Source: Callipepla californica brunnescens (lineage: Eukaryota; Chordata; Aves; Galliformes; Odontophoridae). From it: a stretch of DNA of 64,000 bases. Below the pieces are notes generated by a model. It did not search any database. It was given only the letters and a program-made list of their open reading frames with translations, and had not been told where the DNA came from. Positions 38,901 to 52,188 of this stretch are shown in pieces; position 1 is the stretch's first letter, and every line of letters starts with the position of its first letter. The position numbers were made by a program, and so were the translations under genes. The DNA is taken from NCBI GenBank assembly GCA_023055505.1, contig JALIRH010000008.1:5953775-6017774 (forward strand), written 5' to 3'.

Positions 38901-41900
38901 AAATACATTTCTAAAAAATAATTACCTCCTGTGAAAACTGCCAGATCTTAAACAGAATGGACGGGATTTACTATGCTCAAACGCTTCCCAAATTTTTTCA
39001 CTTCCAATCTTTCAAAATTCACTTTTAAAATGAAAATCACTCTGGGATTATTTCTGAAGTTATCTAGCTAAATCCACAGGAAAGTTGAAAGACGTGAAAC
39101 ACGTACACATCTCACCCTGTTTGCAGACAGAAATGAACTGTTACATTATCTTTCTCCTCCTTCGAGTCAGAGAAGAGAACTGAAAAAAATCAAAAATAAT
39201 TCTCTTCCCCACTTTGTGAGTGCTAAGTTTGGAAGTGCACATCATCTTGAGAAGCAGAGAAACATAATTGATGGATGGAAGAGATCTTAAGGAAGTGAGC
39301 ACAGAAACTGAGGCCCTTCTGCAATCACGAGCAAAATACTATACTTCATTTTTATTGCGTATTTTCATTGATGGCAGTCACAACCAGGTGCCAACTTGAG
39401 CTTTTCTAATCACAGCTCAGCAGGAGAAAATAGTCATAACTTACCCATAATTTCTTTTTCACCTAGCAGACAGCCAAGGAAAAAAATCCCGCCACTCAAT
39501 TTCTTCAGAGCTGCTAATAAAGCATAGATTTTTCCTTTTCTCAGGAAGTACAGAAGATCAGAAAAAGAACAATGATAAAGAAAATGCCCTCAGCAAAACA
39601 GGTCTGGAGAAATTCTATTCACTACTGCTGACAAACCACACATACAAAAGAACAAATTTGCTCTTTTAACCACGAATCCTTCAGTTAACGTATTTTTCAG
39701 TACCTTATTTAAAAATTACAGGGACACTCCATAAGGAATGATGATTTTAAAATATATTCATCATAGTTTTCTATTAGAGTTTTAGCTTTTCTGGAGCTTT
39801 TTTCCCTGCTCAGAGTTGATCTTTCCCTTTGCAAGCAACCCAGTGTTGCTCTGAATGGCACTTGGCTGTTGTGATAGTTGTCAGTAAATCGCTAGCTTAA
39901 TGCTGAAATTGATTTCCATACTTCTAGCTAGACTAAGAATTCTCCCCATGGAAATCTTATTCTTCAGGTCTGGGGCCAACAGGCACAGGCTACAAAGCAA
40001 CTGACTCAATTCACAAAATTCAGTGGTATTTTGATATGAGGTGATATCAGTCTGGAAGAGCAGCAGCTTGCTGCGAAAGCAGGTAACACCACTTTCATAC
40101 CATTTCTGTGGTCCTGCAGCCTGCTACGCACCCCACTGGGATCTGATTATTCAGAAGCAAATATTTAAAATGTATTACACTGGATCTTAACAAGCACTTC
40201 ATATAGTAATTATTTCTGCTCTGTTTTCAGAAGGTAACTATAGGTTCTGTAGCAGTGCTTTCTCCAGTTACTAATATGATCACGATAAAACTGATTACAG
40301 AGACATCTTCCTTTTCATTTTGAACTCCCGTTTCAACTCTGCTTTGTTAAATACAGCCTTGGATTACATGGAAAAGTAATTATCAAAAGCGTCACAGGCA
40401 CACTAAAAATAATTTCCCAGCACAGAATAGGTGGGTAGGTAGGTAGGTTAATTCTCCGTATCAGGAAGGCTCTCCTGCCTTCTTGGGGCTTTTTCACTGA
40501 GCATATAGCTACTTAATTTGAAATAAATGCTTCCTTCTCTTCCATTTTAGGTTTTGCCAAAAGAATTGTCACATTTGCATTTATAATAAAGATAGGCATG
40601 AAGCTCTGTACATTTTTATGAGCTCTCCCTCTAAATTCAGTTGGTTAGGTATGAGAAAAACCTGAACATGCCTGAGTTTGGCTGTAGCCAAAAACATCAG
40701 TGCTTTTAGAATGACGGAAGTTTCACCCTCAGTGAACCATCTGAAATGCCATAGATCTTGACTCAGAACCCCTAACGCTGAGGTATGCATAACAATGATG
40801 TGAAGTCTTCTGCAGATAAGTTTCCAGAATAACTATAAATTTACTTTCATATTTGCAAGTAAAACAAAATGTATCACAATGCTTATGACACTGCTGACCT
40901 CAGACACTTGTACTTCAGTAAGTGAATGCCATACTGCCACATTCAGCCCTGTCTCTCGTAACATGCTTTGTACATGGAAAGAGCACAAGTGTGTATGAGG
41001 TTGCTAGGTGCTTTAGAAATGTCATCCTTGGTGACACTTTTAGTGAACATTAACAATCGAGGCGCCCTTAATATCGTCACTGTAGTTACAACTTCCTGTG
41101 CCTTGAAACTAAGTCCTTCACAGAAGCCAAAGATCCATGTTTATCTCAGGGGAAAACAGAAAACAAAGGCTAGACCCCTCTGTTGGGTCTACTCAATCAC
41201 CAGAGCAGACAAAAAGCAATAGCTTAAGGTGCTTCCTGACTGCAAGTTTTGAGCATTCAGTTAAACAAACATCACTAGTTCAGCTATCCATATATAATCT
41301 GGCATTACTTATGAACAGACCTGTCTCAGAAAAGCCTCAGTATCTGCTTACCAGACCTCAACAGCAACTCAGTGCCACTAGAAAACACTGCAAGCTATGC
41401 AATGGACTTAGAGACAGATACAGCCGTGATTTCCTGAATCCAATTACACAGAGGATAAACACAACATGTTCACAGATATTTTGTAGCTCTCATTCACAAG
41501 TTCCAGATCTAAGCCATACCTATACCTGCACCAGCACCTGGCTAAGCCATGTGTGTGCTAAGCTGGTGTAATGTGATGGAAAATACAGCAATAATAGCAG
41601 GGTGGGAAAGTCCTAAGCTGCAGCAAATGAGTACAAGCCCAAATGCAGCAGCTGTGAATGCAGAAGCAAAGGAAAGAATCTGCTTACGCTCAGAAGGCCT
41701 CAGGTACACAGGGATCTCCAGCAAGATGCCTCACCTCCACTGCCAACCCTTAAATGAGGGCTGGGAAGGGGTGGATCCTGGCTCCAGCCTTCCGGTCACT
41801 CAGGTACACTGCATGCACCTGAGCTGCCCTGGGTTGGCCCTCCCTGCCCTCCAGGTGCTCCAACAATGCTTCAGGTTGTGACTGAGCATTTCCACTGCAG

Positions 41901-44900
41901 CTGGGGTGCAGGTCTGGTCACACAGGTTTACCATCAGAAGGCTGTTTGATTGCAAGCAGCTCTTACAGTGTGCTGCCGCACAACGGACCCAATTCATAAA
42001 TATCAAAATTCTCAAAGCAGTTACTTCCCTATTCCTTTCCTCTCTTCACTATTTACCCCCAACATTTTAGGGAATAAAATGAGATTAAAAATATAGAAGG
42101 TACATTTACTAAATAAGCATAAATTTTACAAGTGTAACCATAACCGTTGACTTCAGCAGGCTCCCTCCTAGGCAACTTGCAGCATTTACTCAGCCACTTA
42201 CACTGCAGTTTGGCTCTATTTGTAGATCTCACACTTCTCAAGAGATGGAAGACATATTAAATGCATTTGCTCATAAAATTTTAAGTACCATTTCAAAAAA
42301 AATTGGACAGCACTCTGAGGATTTCATAAAAGAGAACTCCTAGAGTGAAGTAGCTGTTGCCGAACTAGGAAAAGCTGTTGTTTCTGTTATTTTGTTGTTG
42401 CTTTTTTTTTTCTCCTATTATTCTTATAGCACACTGCTTTAGATCTTGAACGCCTACAAAAGGAAAATCAAAATTATTACATGAAGCCTGCGGAGTGGAT
42501 ATATGTGATTACCAAAGTCTTTTCAAAGGAAGACTTTTTCAAGAAGCCAATTTAAGAAACTGAATTCTGCAACCTGTTATTGCACAGAGCACTGAAACAA
42601 AACAGGAATTGAAGCGTGAACAGGGCGGCTGATGAAGGTGACCTTAGGAGAAGCTGGCAAGGGCTGAATCGCCACGCAGGGAATCTCCTTGTCATTGCAT
42701 TTCATTATTATGTAACAGGTACATTTTCAGCACACTACTGAACAAGACCTCCACAAGAAAATAAGGACAGAGAAGCACACAATTACTTGGTAGATAACCA
42801 CATTTTTTAAGTAACCACACGCAGGTGGCAGTAGCATGAACACAGCCAGCCCCTTCCAGCCCGCTGCAGCCAACTGACCTATTTATTCCTTAAAGGGGAA
42901 AAAAAGGAGATGCAAATGCTTCAGTGGTGCAGAGGCAAAGTCACTTTCTAGACGGGAGAGGAAGAAACAGAGACATGTTTATGTAACAACATTATTTTCT
43001 GTTTGTTCTGACTCTTCATGCTATCATCTGACAGCTCGAGTTGTCTGACAGAATTTGAGCAAAGCAGAATCCCAGAAAATGAAACAAAATCTGAGGCACA
43101 TCAGATTAGCTTGTCTACAGCTGTTGTGTTGGGTGACAATATATCTCCGACATCAACACGAACGCACACCAACCAGACTTCATCTCCTAGTTTATTTTGT
43201 CACTGACATTGGAAATTTCAAAGGAGCAAGAACTCTCACGATAACTTTCAATTGCTCTCTATGGGATTATCACTCGCAGTAGGGACAGCTACAGGGTGGT
43301 AAAGACATAAAGACGACTTCAAGTTAAAAAACAGTATGTCACATTTAAAATTTCCCTTTATATTATATATAAAAGCAATAAGAGCATGAATATTTCCCCC
43401 ACGGAGAACATTCCTTATATGAGACAGAATTTTTCATTATACTTTCTTACATTAGAAAAAATTATTTAAGGAGGAAGTGAGAAGACAATTACAAAAATCA
43501 GCAGATGCAGCTCTTCAGGAGCTGGCTTTCTGCTTATTCCTTCAGTGACCAACTAAATGGGACCTCAGTCATTGCCACAACACAAATTATAATGTCCACT
43601 GGAAAAAGATCAAAATAATACTTATTTCTAACAATATTTAGTCAGATAGGACTCAAGCCAGGGAATATCTCCTTCAGCAGGAAATTCCTCATGTGTTTTT
43701 TCCCCCTATATTCCCCGTATTATAAAAGTAGAGCTCAGCACACATCTAGCATGACTGGTATATACTTCCGGACCAGGATTTTGTAGATGGATTGGCTATG
43801 CTCTTAAAGCATAAATTCAATGGGATATGAGAAATTATGCGTAAATTGCATGAAAAATCATGCAGACATCAGAAACCCTCATAGCAATAATCATGAACTT
43901 GATCTTACCACACCGTTTGCACTGTGCACTATTCCTTGCTGCTCACACTTACCTTTCTGTTGTGTGAAAGGACTTACAGGAGATGAACACTGAAAACTTG
44001 CCAATTGCTTCAATGAACTCAGAAGAAAGCCCTAATAGCTATTTAGCCATTCAGCTGCTATTGAGAAAATGAAGGCAGATTTGTCTCTTGCTCACACGGT
44101 GAGAAGGGGAATACCTCAGTGAAGGCCTTGGAGTTAAATTATGTTCAAGCAGACCCAGGAAAAGCAAGCATGCATTTTTGCAGTACTGTTTCTATATATT
44201 CTTAATAGCAAGCCTTACTTTGGGAAATTACTCTTTCACTGCATAAAGACATGCAAACTAATGTACGCGAACTCCTAAAGGATAGCATGGTTGCGTTCCA
44301 GCTTGAGGCAGAGAATTTTGGATGGTATAAAATTGCTATATTTACAGCCCCAAATTGTGATATGACAGATACAGCTATTCACAGGCAGCAGGATTCTTCT
44401 CTTTTCTCCTTGAAAAGGCATTCATGGCTGCTGTTTTCAGATTAGCACAGCTATTTTGTTTCCATGACTTTGCAAAAGATGTCTCATTTTCAGCTATGGG
44501 AACTGAAGCAAAGAGCTGTACTTATTATTTCATTCCTAACTCAAGATTAATCACTGCTAAACCAGCTGAACACATTTAGGGAAAATTTCCCCTGGTTGAA
44601 CACAATGAAGATGGGCAGAAGTCCAAGGGAAAAGGAAAAAAAAAAAAGAGCAGCATCTCCCTGATAATCTCAATACACACCTTTGTTAAGGGCTCGAAAA
44701 ACATTTAAGAAACCAGCTTAGATTTCCATGACCATTATAGCCCATAACCTCCAAACACAGAGAACATTTCTTGTGGTGAAAGGCAGTTATCCTGTCAATG
44801 CATCACCTTGCATATGTAGTTACATTCAGCTCTATGGAATAGCTGCCGAAGGAGCAAGTTTCATGGCTTCCAATACAGAGACAGCTAAACATATAGCACT

Positions 44901-47900
44901 ACCTCTCTAGAACGCAGAGTACTGTAAGCTTTCCTTACAAGCAGCAGAGCTTGTGAGGTTTGCTTTCCTGCATGCTTTTCTCACAACTGGGTGCTTTAAT
45001 CTAAGTTTTGCCCAAGACCTCATTCCTTGGTGGCCACTCTGGCACCTGGTTTTGTGCACATCCCAGCGGTGGTGTTCCCTTTCACAGGGGTGTTCCACAG
45101 GGATTTTTCCCTTGAACACCATCAGTTTTGGATAAACTTGTTTCACTGTATCTTTTTACTGTTCCCTCTTATAAATTCGATTTAGATTAGCCAACAGAGA
45201 GAAACAGATTGGAGAATTAACTTGAGAGACACACACAGGCACGCTGATGGATAATGGGAATTCGTTAGTCTTCTTCCCTGCAGAAACTGGGAAAGAACAG
45301 CAGTGAGACAGTTCCACTAGCACAATGAATAACAGTGTCCAACATGCCCTAATTCATTTTCTTTTGATTCATGCTCAGCAAAATTCTGTCAGCTTGACTG
45401 CATAAGTCAGTTCTTTGACAAAATGAGCACTGACACACAGACAGAAGCCAGTGGCTACGTACAACAGAATCCCAAACTTTCCACGTTGGACTTAGAAATG
45501 TTAACTACTTGAAATGTTAGTTACTATTAACACACACACTTTCCTAATTATTTGTAAGATTGAAACATCGTCTGCCTCTGCTTAGACAGGAATATCGGTG
45601 GCATTATCATCACACCCCTGACACAATTCCTATTCAGGCCCATGAACTGTTTGTTTGTGCAGTACCATACACTACTGCCTCCATATGTGCCAAGGTAATG
45701 GAGCTAGCAATTGATACTGCCTGAATTTAAATGCTCTGGATTGTTTGGGTTTGTTTTTAAATCCAGCTGCTCAAGTAAGTTTTCTGCTTTGATTCCTCAG
45801 ACAATTCTCTCTCTACTAGCAAATGAGGGAGACTTACAGAGAGGCATCAGGAACAGGGTCTAAGGAAGGAAAGCCCTGGCTACCAACATATCAGTGGGCA
45901 ACTTTTGAAGGCAAGAAGATAGAAGCCATTTAGGGGTTTGATCTTCACCCTGAGGTCATAACATGCATGGAAAAAAAAATCTAGCCCTAACCAAACTCCA
46001 GACATAAATAAGAATGAAAGCAGGGCGGATAGTGGCACCTCCTTCTCATCCAGTACACAACATAGCCACCATCGTGTGCCATACACTTTCAGGTTGTAGA
46101 TCTGAAACTACAGCAATACATGATCAGCTAATGCCACTACAAATGCCAAGTGAAGGTTCTCATTCTTCTTCTGCCTGTCCATTCAGAGCCCATTCATTTT
46201 TGCTGCCTTCCAGCATAATCAAGACATAATAAATAAGAATGGGAAATACAGTCCCGTGGGTAAAATCAATACATTTTCTGAAGTAAAGTGAAGCACTGTC
46301 TCCTAATGAGGTGCAGATAACATCTCAGAAGTCATGCATAAGGAGCAAATTTTTTAGGGCTAACTAGTTCACAGCCACAATATAACATGGGTAACTGCAG
46401 TTGCCCAGAGAAAAGTACACATTTTGAGGTATTGAATTTAGTACGCTTAAGAGTCCAACATGGACTTGTAAACAACAAGATTAAAATCACTGATTTGCTT
46501 TGTCTTGTTTCCCTGTTTCAAAGCACAGATGAAGCGTTTCATGACCCTCTCTCACAACCTATGATTTGTACCTAAAATAGTCTCATTTAGTGCCTTTCAA
46601 TTTTCTCCTCAGAATGCACTTCACACTGCTTCTTAGCATTAACGGCCCTTTGCAAAAACAGTAATGGCTGCCTGGTACCTTTCTGTTTGGCCTTCCAGCT
46701 CCTGGCGCACAGCACTGCGAGGCTTACATCTGTTTTAAGAGTAGCTTACCTAATGCACATCTTTCACCAAGCATAGGGAAGGCAACAGGTATACATTGTA
46801 CAAGGCTTCCATAAAAACTCTTCCTGGCACAGGCAAACAGTTCTCACAAAGGAAGGCTGCCTGAAGAAAGGACTCACTGGACACCAAACTGTCCACATGG
46901 CTGCCTTCCTAATGAGCAGTGGCTCGTTAACCATCTTTGTCAGGAGAATTAAGCTATACTGAATGTCTTTAAATGACATTTTAAGGACTAAATTGGAAGA
47001 CATGCACAGGAATTTCAGCAGATGTTCCCATTTTGAGATCAGGTGTCTACTGAGAATGGAAAGCCTGTGACACTGGATCTCTTCCTAGCTTCCAGTTGTT
47101 ATTCCACATTAAGAAGAGCTGAAAAACAGGCAACACATTTTCATGTAAACTGCGTAGCAAATTGATTTAGGGGTTTTGACAAGACAGTATCTTACAGTGC
47201 AAGCCATGCTATTAAACAACTTGAAATTGCCTACACTTACACAACCTGACATTCTTGTGCTAACTAGTTAAAAATGACATGGACAGCAGAGAAATTCACT
47301 TTAAAGGACAGTGTGCACTGATACATAACCCGGACATGGACTGTCACACCCAGCAAACACTTCAGCACAGAGATTAAACAAAAGATGTCAAGGGCACAAA
47401 GGGTTCTGGTACAAAACCTACAGCTATTCCTGTCCTACACTGTCTTCGAAAGCTGCATCAGAGACACTTGGCAGAAGAGAAAGCAAGGAGACCAGAAGAG
47501 ACAAATCAGGCGTACGGCTTATGGGGTATTTTGTGAGCTAACAGGAAAGTGCCCTCTCTCCCCAGGTATTAGCAATAGCTAATATGTTCAGTCAATGTGC
47601 CTATTAAAGCCCTGTTCCTGTCAGACTCTACTGACATTTGAATTTTTGTTTTTAAAGCATATAATCAATGTCAGACTGTATTTTAAAATAAAACAAGCAA
47701 TCAACAAGATAACATTCTTGTAGTTATCCTTGCAATTATTTCTGAACTTCTTTAAGAGCACGTTTTACTTTCTCCATTTTCAAACTGGTTTCAGTATACA
47801 TAAATGTTTGCAAACAAAAAAAATAGGACTGGCAGTAAACCCTAGAAGCTATTTCTAATCTAGTGAAAACATTCAGGAATTTAATTTCTTAAATAACTCA

Positions 47901-50900
47901 ATACTTTCACTTGCTTATTTGGTTCTCAACTGGGGAGAATCAAGATTTTCAAATGCAACGAGCATCTGAGCTGGAAAATCTGTGCTGTGTATGCCAAATT
48001 TGTTCTTAGCTCTTTAATAGCACAAATTTTTGTCCATAAAAATTAGTATGCACGGAAACAATCTACACAGTGTGCTGTGCAGGCAGTCACAAGGCAGGCA
48101 GGCAGATGGGACACAGTTATGTAGTAAAACGAACAGAAGATGGATTGTCACTCTTCATTACAAATTTAGATCCCCCTGTCTGGGGAGCGTATTACAGCAG
48201 CTTAGCAGGGGTACAGTTGTGAGTGTAACTCACACTGATAGGAAACGCCCTGTTACATTCATAGCTACTTCTGAATACTTACTGACCCAGAGGATGTGTT
48301 CTAGCACAGACACAGCATCACTGAGCCATATGGTGGTACTGCTCAGGATATTACTTCATTAATCACCATCCAGCAAGCAGTACCAGCTCAGAGAAACACA
48401 TGCTACAAGCTGGAACAACAGTAGGAATACAATGCCAAGCAACACACAGATCACCAAGAGTGACACCACCTCATAAGCTCATTTCTGTATTTGCACCTTG
48501 GCTTCTTGACTGTCCTCACCCTTATTTCTTCTTAGCACATCAGAGAATCTGAGCTGCAGCCAGAGAATCTTGAGACAGCAAACATAGCTGCTCTGCCTCA
48601 AGAATTTTTATTGCAGATCCCCTAAAAAGTACTTCTAGTCTTAATTAAGCCCTTGGAAGTGTGGTTAAATGGGCACTTACTGCTTGGTGCGTGGTTTGGA
48701 TAATATATACTGTACAGAAGCCTTTCAATTTACTTACCAGACTCTGTTAGATATCGACATGCCCACTGCAATGGAAAATTTGTCATAGAGAGATGTCAGT
48801 TTGTAACTGCCAAGTGACCTGAGAGGACCCAAAGTGAACATCTCATCTTCTATGTATACCAGATCCCTGTCCTCTCTTCTCAGTTTGCACTTCCATAGTT
48901 TTAACCAGTACATCTACATACCCATGGTGAAAGCAGTGCAGAGGATGCAGTAACACTGATGAGTGACTGCTTAATTGTAAAAGCCACCTCAACTTCCACA
49001 AGATTCACTAAGATAAAAACTTGCAAAGAACCTCATGACACCAGGAACCCAAGTGCAAGCACACTGAAGCAAGCAGTGACGAATGTCTCCTGACATGACA
49101 CCCATACCTAGCTGCCTGCAGAACCAAGGTCAAAGATGGCAAATAACTGTTATATATGCATAAGCTCAGTCATCTGTGCAAGGAGCCGAACATTTTCACC
49201 AATTGGAATAAATATTAAAAAGCCTGTTTATTTCCAGCTGGGAAGATGGCCCAGGAAGTTAAATACAGAGACCTGAGAACAAGAGGTCAAGACTCTGAGT
49301 CTGCACCTTACTGCCAGGAGACTTCTGTAATGCATTAGGTCTGTACTCAGGCCACCAAAACTGATTTTCCCTCCCGGGTGCTATGATTGTTTCTGTATTG
49401 CCCCTAAGGGGCCAGAACTCAACTGACCTGGGCAAAGGGCATCAGTTACCATCATGGCAGTTATTTGAGGCCTGAGAAAGGCACAAAGCAGGAAGTGTGC
49501 ATGAAGCCTTAAGGGTTGTCCTTAATATACGGCCAAAGTTCCATATAACAGTTCATTTACCATTTAAATGCCAATAACTATTTTTCTTCAATTTGTGCTA
49601 TAAAAAAATTCCAAAATAGCATCCATATTGGACTACAGGTATTCTTAGAATTCGCAAACCCATCTTCCTACGTAACATGAAGTCCAATATAGTGTGCATG
49701 TATACTGTTCAAAGCCATAAAATGGGGAAATCCAAAGCCCAGGGAAACCAATAGAAAACTCACTGTTGCCTTCACTAGGTCAGGGAATAGAAGACCAAGC
49801 TAAATCCCAGCCACGTTTTAGACCCACTGGATCACTGAAATGCATGAGAACAGATGAGACCTGACTGCACCTCCTTGTCCACAGGGATTTGTTTTCCTCT
49901 CATCCTTAGTGAAATTCTAACATTGAGAGGACATGCATCCATTTGCTGAAATGTTTCACCTCAATCTGTGCTTCCACTATAGCTTTGCCAGCTTCCATTT
50001 TCATACTATTTAATAATTTCCCCCCCAACTCTCCTTTAGTTCTCTTCTCCAAAATAGCTTTAAAGCCGTTTATTTCAATAGTCTTTCTCCTTCGTTAAGT
50101 TCAGACAATAAGGATGCAGCTATGACAGATTTCAGATTTCCTGGGTTACAACAGTTTAATGGCTCAATTACCTCTCTGACTGACCAGTTCCATTTGCTGA
50201 GATTGTCAGGATCACTATGGAGACAGGAGCAAAAGCTCTGCCAGAGCTGGCAGATACATTACTCATACATTTTTAGAGACGCATTTGTCATGAGACCTGC
50301 TAGAAGATCTCAGATTGAGCCCAACGGGACGTCTCGCTGGCTTTACATCTCCATAGAACAAACATTTCATGTTTGTGGAAACAGCTCTGTTTCAATACAT
50401 TCTGGCTCGCTTTAGCTGAACTGTAATTGGAGTCTGTCTCTGCATTAAGAGCATGTAAGAGATCACTACCTGCTCTGTTGAGAACTGAAATTCTCAGATG
50501 CTGCTGGACAATCTGCCTTTGTTTACAGCTCCTAGACTATTGTGTTCTGTTGCCACTGACATATAGCACAAGAGGCACAAAAACTGGTGCCTCACACACA
50601 CTGTTCTCATCTGAGATCTCCTGAGATCCTATCCCACAGGCTAAACACAGGAGCTAGTCAGTGCCTGGATGTAAGACGCGTGGGACAGACCCAGTTGGCA
50701 GCGATAATGAAAGCTGGAAATCAGGTTATGAGGGGCCTCTTGCAGCCTCTTGCACCGGCTCACAAGCTGAAGCGTGTCTCCTCGTAGGGTCTCTGTCAGT
50801 CACAGACCCCCCAGTCAAGTTCCCATCACACGTGATGGTGTGGGAATACATACCACCGGGAAACTAAGTAGATAATGGTGCTTAATCAAATAAATACCCC

Positions 50901-52059
50901 GCCCATCTTGAGAGAAGTACAATTTATCACCAGAACAGCTGGAACAGAAGGAACAGTGCTATTTCCTACATGAAAACACTGACTGCAGCATCCTGGGTTC
51001 TCCTTCTCAGCCTCAGAGCCAAACTGAAATATGCTTTGATTGCAAAGACAATGAAATCATAGCACCAGATGGGATACCCACAAGGAGCTGTACCCAAAAA
51101 AAAAAAAGTCTGTACTAAAAGCTGCTTATTTTTGGGTATTGCAACAAGGAGACATAACTGTTTTAATTTGCGTGAGCGCCTTATAAATTGTTATTCCTTA
51201 TGAATTCCCCAACACTAACATTAAGTTTCTCACCAACTTAAATGACCAGAATAGCAGACCTTTATGTAGCAATTGCACACAGAAAGCCACACTGAGTTGG
51301 CAGGGCTGGTACTGCAGAATGCTGAGTCAGGTTTTTAGGCTATTTGCTTCACTCTGAAAGGAGTGTCTGAATTCCAGGGTTTGTCTTCTTGACTTTGTTT
51401 GAACTACAAAAAGGTCTTTTATAGAAATTTCTCAAAGGTAAAATTACTTGCCAGCAATCTTACAGGGTTTGAAACATTTTGCAAAAGCAGTGAACTAAAG
51501 GCAGCTTCAGCAACCTAATGCTCACTAATAGCACTACACTCAAAGCCTCTCACAGATGAGGAATCACATGCACACCGGTGTCCAGATTCTCCTATATTAA
51601 CAAAAACATTTTAATATCCTTTGTTTGAAAACTGTGATAAATCTGACGCTAAATCTATTTACTTCTAGATTCAAGTGCAGAGATAAAGTGTGCCATTTTC
51701 CAAATTTGCCAAGAAAGAGGGAAAAGCTTTAGGTTCACAGAAGAAAATTTAGTGCAAATCAAAAGTCAATAAGCAAAATAATTTATCAGCTTATCCTCGT
51801 AATGGGAAAAAAGAAATGGATATTCTTGGCAGCATAACATCAGCTCGAGTATATCAAATGATCAGTCGGCAGTGGCAAGCCTTTGATTCAACTTCTTCCC
51901 TATGAATGAGTTTTGCATTGCAAAGCAGGTTTGTAAAATGCCTTCAGGTCATAAAATTTGTTCTTCCATTAAGTACCTCACAATGAGCCGGGGCCTTCTG
52001 GACTTAAACAATGTTGGGCACTGGAAAAATGAACGGAGAAATTTCCAAAGACAAATGGA
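38901..52059. other. Long unique non-coding stretch
   Basis: I see no gene in about 13 kb. A (TAGG)n tract lies at 40428-40449. A GC-richer patch at about 41700-41900 carries overlapping open frames on both strands. The longest open frame in the window (plus 41137-41571, 144 codons) lies here, but its translation has no domain and the length is near the chance maximum. A 10-bp inverted pair (ATATTGGACT / AGTCCAATAT) brackets 49625-49690. A mildly GC-rich section around 50660-50870 is unexplained. Confidence 0.5.
40428..40449. repeat. (TAGG)n microsatellite
   Basis: About five units of TAGG/GGTA occur with one substitution. Confidence 0.8.
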
Positions 52060-52188
52060 ATTGAAGCATCCAGCTCGAGGCTTTAGGGATTTGATTTAGT
52101 AGCTTAGTGGGTAGGGATGGTGGTGGGAGGATGGCTGGACTAGATGATCTTGTAGGTCCTTTCCAACCTAATGAATCTATGAATCTAG
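52060..52188 (+). mobile_element. CR1 LINE, 3' end with terminal repeats
   Basis: The segment 'ttagtagcttagtgggtagg', then 'gatggtggtgggagg', then 'atggctggactagatgatct', then 'tgtaggtcctttccaaccta', then 'atgaatctatgaatct' follows the CR1 3' end closely and finishes with two copies of the degenerate 8-bp terminal repeat. It is about 110-130 bp and severely 5'-truncated. It is among the best-preserved CR1 ends in the window. The 5' boundary is uncertain by some 20 bp. Confidence 0.93.

Noticed and set aside
41137..41571. 144-codon plus-strand open frame, the longest in the window
   Set aside because: With a stop roughly every 16-18 codons, about one frame of this length is expected by chance in six frames of 64 kb. 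The translation has no domain, and there is no splice or promoter context.
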